Shown here: one piece after another, positions 14,894-19,856 of the stretch | Layout: each line of letters opens with the position of its first letter | Numbering within the stretch: the stretch's first letter is position 1 | Source: an uncultured Bacilli bacterium | GTDB taxonomy: Bacteria; Bacillota_I; Bacilli_A; RF39; UBA660 | Assembly (NCBI GenBank): GCA_934133155.1 | Contig: CAKPAT010000012.1 | Coordinates: 1 to 19,856, forward strand | Length of the DNA stretch: 19,856 nt | Direction: 5' to 3' | The notes under the pieces: model-generated | The model's input: only the letters and a program-made list of their open reading frames with translations | Database searches by the model: none | What the model was told of the DNA's origin: nothing | Position numbers and translations under genes: made by a program

Positions 14894-15454
14894 GTGACGA
14901 TGAAACAAATGCAGATTATTAATGCTGCTAGAGAACTTTTTAGTACATATGGTTATAAAAAGGTAACAATGGATGAGATTGCAAAAGAAGCTGGTGTTAC
15001 TAAGAAGACTATATATACTTATTTTAAGGACAAAGACGATTTATTAAAATATTTTATTAAAGAAGAAATAGGTAAAATGAAAAAATTGGTTGAAGATATT
15101 CAATCTGAAAATCTTCCATTCGTTGAAACAATTCACAAGATGATATATGCTTTAATTTCATATACGAAAGAAGATAAACTTCTTGTTTTACTTTCTAGGG
15201 AAGCTGAAAGTATGCCTTTAACTTCTGTTAAGGAATGTTTGGGTATGTTTACGGATGCTACTTTATCAGAGTTAAAGGATCTGTTAGAAAAGGCGATAAA
15301 GGAAAAACATATAAGAAAATGTGATACTGAAATTACGGCATTTATTATATATAAGATATATCTATCATTATTGTTTGAGTGGGAAAAACCATTAGATAGT
15401 CAAAAAATTACGAAAGAATTAGTCCAGTTTTTAAAACATGGATTACTTATATAG
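14894..15454 (+). CDS. TetR/AcrR family transcriptional regulator
   Basis: A 186-aa repressor with an N-terminal TetR HTH (INAARELFSTYGYKKVTMDE..., then AGVTKKTIYTYFKDKDDLL, about residues 8-49) and a helical ligand/dimer domain after it. GTG 14894 is preferred because AAGGTGA lies 6 nt upstream; ATG 14900 in frame is the alternative. It is the first gene of an operon with the YhgE/Pip membrane protein and has an inverted repeat over its own promoter, so autorepression relieved by a ligand is the simple model. The ligand is unknown. Confidence 0.93.
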   Translation: MTMKQMQIINAARELFSTYGYKKVTMDEIAKEAGVTKKTIYTYFKDKDDLLKYFIKEEIGKMKKLVEDIQSENLPFVETIHKMIYALISYTKEDKLLVLLSREAESMPLTSVKECLGMFTDATLSELKDLLEKAIKEKHIRKCDTEITAFIIYKIYLSLLFEWEKPLDSQKITKELVQFLKHGLLI

Positions 15455-15465
15455 GAGGGATAAAT

Positions 15466-17508
15466 ATGAGTACATCAAAAAATACATCTAAATTAAAAAA
15501 AGTAATTATAATACTTGGAATTATTATATTGCCACTTTTATACAGTTTTATCTATCTTAAGGGCTTTTGGGATCCATATGGAAAATTAGAGAATGTCCCT
15601 ATTGCATTAGTGAATAATGATAAATGTGAGGAAAATTGTAAAGGTGACGAGCTTGTCCGTAAGTTAAAAGACAATGGTACTTTTAAATTTGAAGAGGTAG
15701 ATGAGGATACCGCTGATGATGGTTTAATAAACAAGGATTATTATGCGATTATAACGATTCCTGAAGATTTTACTGAATCTTTTGAGACGGCTGAAACTAA
15801 AGACAGAAGAAGGGCTACGTTAACATATTCGCCAAATCAAAAAACGAACTATTTAGCATCACAAATTATTAGTAGTGCTATGACAAAGGTTCAGGAAGAA
15901 TTGAATTCTGAGGTGAGTAAGGAGGTAGTTACTACTTTAAACGAAAAATTTAATGAAGTTCCAGAACAAACAAGGCAAATTGAAACAGCTTTAGGTACAA
16001 TTGGTGATGGAACTGCTACTTTAAATAGTGGTGCACAAGCTTTAAAATCTGGTTCACAAACACTTAATACAAGTTATAAGGCTTTTGATGGCGGAATAAA
16101 TGAGCTTACAAGTGGGCTTAATACTTTAGTGCAAAATTATACTACTTTAAATGATGGTATAAGTGATTTATATAATGAAGTGCACGGTGAGTTAATTCCA
16201 TCTGTAACTAGTTCTTTAACTGATTTACAGTCTGGTGTGGCTGATTTAAAAGCTGGAAGTAACGCTTTAACAATGGCTTTAAATTCATATGATTATAAAA
16301 ATAGTATGACGAATTTTATAATGCAAACTGAAAGTGTATATAAGGCTTTATCTGCTATGTGCCAAATGCCAAATAGTGGTATAGATAGTTCTATTTGTGC
16401 TGTTGCGTCTGGTTATACTACGGTAAATCCTGAAACGAATACAAGTGGAATTGAAGGTTTAAAAACTTTAACAACTAAATTAATAGATAGCGAGAGTAAT
16501 ATTAATACTGGAATAAATACTTTAGCAAGTAATTTATCTGGTGTAGGTACTTTAAGTGCTGGATTAACTGACCTTGATAATGCTTTATTAAAACTAAATA
16601 ACGGTTCAAAAGCTATATTTGAGGGAATTACTACTTTAGAAACTGGTGCTGAAAAGTTAAGTAGTAATTCAAAATCCGTTGCTGAAGGTATAAATAAGAT
16701 TGATACTTCACTTCAAACATTATCAAATGGAACTGAAACATTAAATAATGGCGTGAATGAAGCTAAAACTGAAGTATCTAAAAAAATAAGTGAAACTGAA
16801 TCTGAACTTGAAAGTTTAGATGGTTTAGCTGATTATGCTAAAGAACCGGTTGAAATTAAGGAAGATGCTTATGGTAATGTTGAAAGTTATGGAGTATTTT
16901 TCTCACCATATTTTATGTGTTTATCATTATGGGTTGGTGGAATATTAATTTTGATGGGATTATATTATGATCCAGATGGAAGATTTAAAGTTTTAGGAAG
17001 AAATAGTGAAAATAGGACTAAGAGACTTATATATTACAATATTATTGGTGTAATTCAAGCTGTATTACTTGCTACTATTTTGAAGGTATTTATGGGCTTT
17101 GAAGTGACAAATATTTTCTTATATTATGGCTCATGTATCTTAATTTCTATATCATTCTTATCAATAATCTTATTCTTATTCTTTAATTTTAAAGATGTTG
17201 GAAAGTTTTTGTCACTTGTTTTATTGATATTGCAATTAGCGTCTTGTGGTGGAACATTCCCTGTTGAAACGGAACCAACATTCTATCAAGCAATTTATCA
17301 TTTTATTCCAATGACATATGCGGTTGATTTACTTAGAGAGTCGTTTGTTAGCATTAATAGTAGTTTCTTAGTTAAAGATGTAATCATACTTTTAGTAATT
17401 TTAATTGTGTTTGCAACTCTGACATTTATAACTGGCAAAATGAAGAGCAAAAAAGAAGTTGAAGTGATTTCTGCTAAAAAGACAGTTAAAAAATTAAAAA
17501 AAGCGTAA
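15466..17508 (+). CDS. YhgE/Pip family membrane protein (ABC-2-type permease-like)
   Basis: The 680-aa protein has one N-terminal membrane helix (about residues 11-32), a large external region and about five to six C-terminal helices (from about 478 to 660), the layout of YhgE/phage-infection-protein (Pip) family members. The external part has the family start KGFWDPYGKLENVPIALVNN and long coiled-coil repeats of the type LNSGAQALKSGSQTL and LTSGLNTL. Pip is a phage receptor component in Lactococcus, and related proteins may act in export or resistance; the role here is unknown. The ribosome site AGGAGG (15453-15458) overlaps the tetR stop, so the pair is an operon controlled by TetR. Confidence 0.9.
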   Translation: MSTSKNTSKLKKVIIILGIIILPLLYSFIYLKGFWDPYGKLENVPIALVNNDKCEENCKGDELVRKLKDNGTFKFEEVDEDTADDGLINKDYYAIITIPEDFTESFETAETKDRRRATLTYSPNQKTNYLASQIISSAMTKVQEELNSEVSKEVVTTLNEKFNEVPEQTRQIETALGTIGDGTATLNSGAQALKSGSQTLNTSYKAFDGGINELTSGLNTLVQNYTTLNDGISDLYNEVHGELIPSVTSSLTDLQSGVADLKAGSNALTMALNSYDYKNSMTNFIMQTESVYKALSAMCQMPNSGIDSSICAVASGYTTVNPETNTSGIEGLKTLTTKLIDSESNINTGINTLASNLSGVGTLSAGLTDLDNALLKLNNGSKAIFEGITTLETGAEKLSSNSKSVAEGINKIDTSLQTLSNGTETLNNGVNEAKTEVSKKISETESELESLDGLADYAKEPVEIKEDAYGNVESYGVFFSPYFMCLSLWVGGILILMGLYYDPDGRFKVLGRNSENRTKRLIYYNIIGVIQAVLLATILKVFMGFEVTNIFLYYGSCILISISFLSIILFLFFNFKDVGKFLSLVLLILQLASCGGTFPVETEPTFYQAIYHFIPMTYAVDLLRESFVSINSSFLVKDVIILLVILIVFATLTFITGKMKSKKEVEVISAKKTVKKLKKA

Positions 17509-17534
17509 AAAAAATCATATTAACCTGCAAAATG

Positions 17535-17543
17535 TGATATAAT
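17535..17543 (+). promoter_or_regulatory. extended -10 promoter before the orphan HTH gene
   Basis: TGATATAAT gives a perfect -10 (17538-17543) with an extended TG. The -35 region is poor (TCATAT at 17515-17520). Confidence 0.5.
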
Positions 17544-17581
17544 TTATTCGGAAGTGAAATTACCTTTGGAGTAGTGATTAT

Positions 17582-17926
17582 ATGGAAAAAAAACATCAAG
17601 CAGTAAAATTAATTGAAGAAAAGTTAAATGGAAAAACATTTCTATCATATAAGGAAATTGCCCAGATAACTGGATATCATCCTAAATATGTTTTGAAATT
17701 AAAAAAGGATGTTATTAATGGTGATATTCATTATGAACATGGTAATAAAAATAGAATACCTAAGAATAGTATGAGTGAAGAAGAAAAACAAAAAATAATT
17801 AATTTATATAAAAAAAGTAATGTAAGTATTAGAAAATTTTGTAATTTTTATCATACTCGTAGTTATTCGTGTATATATAATTTGTTAAAAGAAAACAATT
17901 TATTAAAAAATCAAAAACAGGCGTAG
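17582..17926 (+). CDS. orphan helix-turn-helix protein resembling a transposase N-terminus
   Basis: A 114-aa basic protein with a first HTH (FLSYKEIAQITGYHPKYVLKL, about residues 20-40), a linker with HGNKNRIPKN (54-63), and a second helical unit (SEEEKQKIINLYKKSN...YSCIYNLLKENNLL). This two-HTH plan with HGNKxR between is typical of the DNA-binding part of IS1202/ISNCY-type transposases. The DDE catalytic domain is missing and no inverted repeats are seen. It has its own promoter, ribosome site (GGAG, 10 nt before ATG) and terminator, so it may be a domesticated DNA-binding protein rather than simple debris. The function is unknown. Confidence 0.75.
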   Translation: MEKKHQAVKLIEEKLNGKTFLSYKEIAQITGYHPKYVLKLKKDVINGDIHYEHGNKNRIPKNSMSEEEKQKIINLYKKSNVSIRKFCNFYHTRSYSCIYNLLKENNLLKNQKQA

Positions 17927-17939
17927 GCTTGTTTTTTTT
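17916..17939 (+). terminator. Rho-independent terminator after the orphan HTH gene
   Basis: AACAGGC (17916-17922) pairs with GCTTGTT (17927-17933) around the loop GTAG, and the stem can extend with A-T pairs. The T run continues to 17939. The stop codon TAG is in the loop. Confidence 0.8.
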
Positions 17940-18013
17940 GTGTATTTTGTCGTTTTTAAATAAACATAAAAGATTTTCTCCATAAATAGAATTAATTAAA
18001 AGGGGGCAGAAAT

Positions 18014-19856
18014 ATGAACGGCTTAACCGACGAAGATGTACTTAATAAAAGAAGAAAATATGGAAGTAATGAGATTATAACTAGTAAAAAGGATAGTTTT
18101 ATTAAGAAATTTATTCAAACATTAGGTGATCCAATAATTAAAATTCTTTTGATTGCTTTGGCTGTTAAAACACTTTTTTTATTTCAAGATTTTGATTGGT
18201 ACGAAACTGTTGGTATTGTTATTGCTATATTTCTTGCATCTTTTATATCTACTATATCTGAGTGTGGAAGTGAAAAGGCTTTTGAAGCTATGCAAGAAGA
18301 AGCTTCAAGGATTAAGACTAAGGTTAAGAGAAGTGGAAAAATTAAGGAAATTGACATAAATGAGGTTGTTGTTGGTGATGTTATATTGCTTGAAGCGGGT
18401 GATGAGGTTCCGGCTGATGGAAAGATAATTAGTGGTAGTGTTATGGTGAATGAGGCTAGTTTGACAGGCGAGGTTAAGGAGAAACATAAAACTGCGGATA
18501 GTAAGATATATAGGTCTTCTGTTATTTATTCTGGTGTGGCTTATATGGTTACTGAAAAGGTTGGTAATAAGACATTTTATGGTTCCTTGGTTAAGGAAAT
18601 ATCTGAAAAAAAACCTGTTAGCCCTTTAAAATTAAGATTAATTAAGCTTGCTGAATTAATTAGTAAGATTGGCTATATTGGCGCATTTTTGGTTTCATTT
18701 TCTTATTTATTTAATGTTTTAATTATTGAAAATGATTTTGATATTTTGAGGATAAAGGAAGATGTGACTAATTTTCATGTGCTATTTGGGTATATTCTTC
18801 ATGCTTTGACTTTAAGTGTAACAATCATTGTAGTTGCTGTCCCGGAGGGTTTGCCAATGATGATAACGCTGGTACTTTCATCAAATATGAAAAGAATGCT
18901 TAAAAGTAATGTTTTAGTAAGAAAATTAATGGGAATAGAAACGGCTGGGAATATTAATATTTTATTTACGGATAAAACAGGGACGATTACTAAGGGAAAT
19001 TTGGAAGTTATTTCTATTGTGGATGGAAATGGCATTTTTTATAAAAATGAGGATGAACTTAGAAAAAATAAGATATATTATAAACAAATGAAGTTAGCTT
19101 TAATTGCCAATAATTCAAGTAAGTATAGTGAGAATAAAATAGTTGGTGGAAATATTACTGATAGGGCACTTTTGAATTTTTTTGAAAATAAAAATAATTA
19201 TTATGACGTAATTAATCAAATGCCATTTTCCAGTGAGAAAAAGTATTCTAAGGCTTTAGTTAATTATGATAATATAAATATAAATTTATTTAAGGGTGCA
19301 CCAGAAATTATATTAAAAAATTGTAAATATTATTACAAAAATGGAAAGAAATATACTTTTATAAATCAAAAAAAAATAGAAAATTATGTGGATATTGCGA
19401 CTAAAAAAGGTATAAGAGTGCTTGCGGTTGCGACTAGTGAATATTTTGAAAATATAAGTAATTTAACTTTTTTAGGTTTAATATATATTAAAGATGAAGT
19501 TCGAAGAGAAGCTATAGAGGGTATAAAGGAAATAGAAAATGCTCATGTGAAAGTGGTTATGATAACTGGTGATAATAAGGATACCGCTATTAGTATTGGG
19601 AAAGAAGTGGGGCTTATTAAGAATAATAATGATATAATTTTAACTAGCGAGGAATTTAATAAGAAAACTGATGATGAGGTAATAAAAATACTTCCTAATA
19701 TTAAAATTTTAGCAAGATCGCTTCCTCAAGATAAAAGTAGATTAATTAAACTAGCACAAAAGTCTGGTTTGGTTGTTGGTATGACTGGTGATGGTGTTAA
19801 TGATGCGCCGGCTTTGAAGAAAGCTGATGTGGGATTTTCTATGGGCTCTGGTACTG
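18014..19856 (+). CDS. calcium-type (P2) P-type ATPase, 3' end beyond window
   Basis: The frame is open for 614 codons and runs off the right edge. It begins NGLTDEDVLNKRRKYGSNEI, the usual N-terminus of type II cation pumps, then has the actuator loop with LTGE (150-153), the ion-binding helix M4 with VPEGLP (276-281), the phosphorylation site DKTGT (D320), the nucleotide-domain KGAPE, TGDN, and the hinge motif TGDGVNDAPALKKADVG. Such pumps export Ca2+, or sometimes other cations, using ATP. The VPEGLP and MGIETAG context resembles the PMCA-like subgroup. The start ATG follows AAGGGGG with about 8 nt spacing. The last membrane helices that would settle ion specificity are not visible. Confidence 0.95.
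   Translation, partial: MNGLTDEDVLNKRRKYGSNEIITSKKDSFIKKFIQTLGDPIIKILLIALAVKTLFLFQDFDWYETVGIVIAIFLASFISTISECGSEKAFEAMQEEASRIKTKVKRSGKIKEIDINEVVVGDVILLEAGDEVPADGKIISGSVMVNEASLTGEVKEKHKTADSKIYRSSVIYSGVAYMVTEKVGNKTFYGSLVKEISEKKPVSPLKLRLIKLAELISKIGYIGAFLVSFSYLFNVLIIENDFDILRIKEDVTNFHVLFGYILHALTLSVTIIVVAVPEGLPMMITLVLSSNMKRMLKSNVLVRKLMGIETAGNINILFTDKTGTITKGNLEVISIVDGNGIFYKNEDELRKNKIYYKQMKLALIANNSSKYSENKIVGGNITDRALLNFFENKNNYYDVINQMPFSSEKKYSKALVNYDNININLFKGAPEIILKNCKYYYKNGKKYTFINQKKIENYVDIATKKGIRVLAVATSEYFENISNLTFLGLIYIKDEVRREAIEGIKEIENAHVKVVMITGDNKDTAISIGKEVGLIKNNNDIILTSEEFNKKTDDEVIKILPNIKILARSLPQDKSRLIKLAQKSGLVVGMTGDGVNDAPALKKADVGFSMGSGT

Noticed and set aside
1..19856. Mycoplasma-type code (TGA = Trp)
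   Set aside because: uvrB, lgt, trxB, yvcK, dnaB and walJ end properly at TGA, and Trp is TGG throughout.
1..19856. CRISPR array or cas genes
   Set aside because: No regularly spaced repeats were seen; the only tandem repeat is the in-frame 42-bp duplication.

Overview
The window is about 19.9 kb of very AT-rich DNA that is densely coded almost entirely on the + strand. It looks like a chromosomal segment of a low-GC Bacillota (class Bacilli, or a walled Mollicutes-like/RF39-type gut lineage; the exact taxon is inference). Three things support this: strong AGGAGG-type ribosome sites, sigma-A-like promoters, and the Firmicutes gene order around lgt-trxB-yvcK-whiA and rplI-dnaB-walJ-rlmH. TGA, TAG and TAA all end genes here and tryptophan is TGG, so the standard bacterial code applies rather than the Mycoplasma code. 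lgt, an M23 peptidase and walJ indicate a cell wall.

Layout. 1-300: possible last codons of a gene, then a chain of hairpins ending in TTCAC. This may be the right end and guide RNA of an IS200/IS605 TnpB element. 299-487 (-): a small ribbon-helix-helix protein. 756-1622: a near-consensus promoter, an unknown 155-aa protein and a MazG-like protein with an exact 42-bp tandem duplication. 1732-3678: uvrB. 3782-7659: a YvlD-like membrane protein, lgt, trxB, yvcK and whiA, tightly packed and mostly overlapping. 7711-13112: a stand-alone DHH/DHHA1 phosphodiesterase sitting where gdpP normally lies, then rplI, dnaB, a LysM-G5-M23 wall peptidase, walJ and rlmH, closed by a terminator.

13126-14470 is a decayed accessory cassette. 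On the - strand is an XRE-type repressor gene with a one-base frameshift, too broken to appear as a full-length reading frame. Divergent from it is a BspA-like leucine-rich-repeat surface protein interrupted by a TAG codon. Three copies of the palindrome GACATnnnATGTC (one imperfect) lie between them and flank a good promoter. A degraded second copy of the surface-protein leader follows downstream.

14586-17508: tRNA-His(GTG) with its own promoter and terminator, then a tetR-yhgE operon whose promoter carries an inverted repeat. 17582-17926: an orphan helix-turn-helix protein resembling the N-terminus of an IS1202/ISNCY-type transposase. 18014-end: a calcium-type P-type ATPase cut by the window edge.

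Functionally, the core genes cover DNA repair and replication (uvrB, dnaB, walJ), envelope building and its metabolic control (lgt, yvcK, the M23 peptidase), division/nucleoid regulation (whiA), probable cyclic-di-AMP turnover (DHH protein), redox (trxB) and ribosome function (rplI, rlmH). The region after 13.1 kb is accessory. I see no complete new defence or mobile system. The most unusual items are the repressor/operator/LRR cassette, the truncated GdpP, the TrxB with an altered NADPH site, and the possible TnpB guide RNA end.
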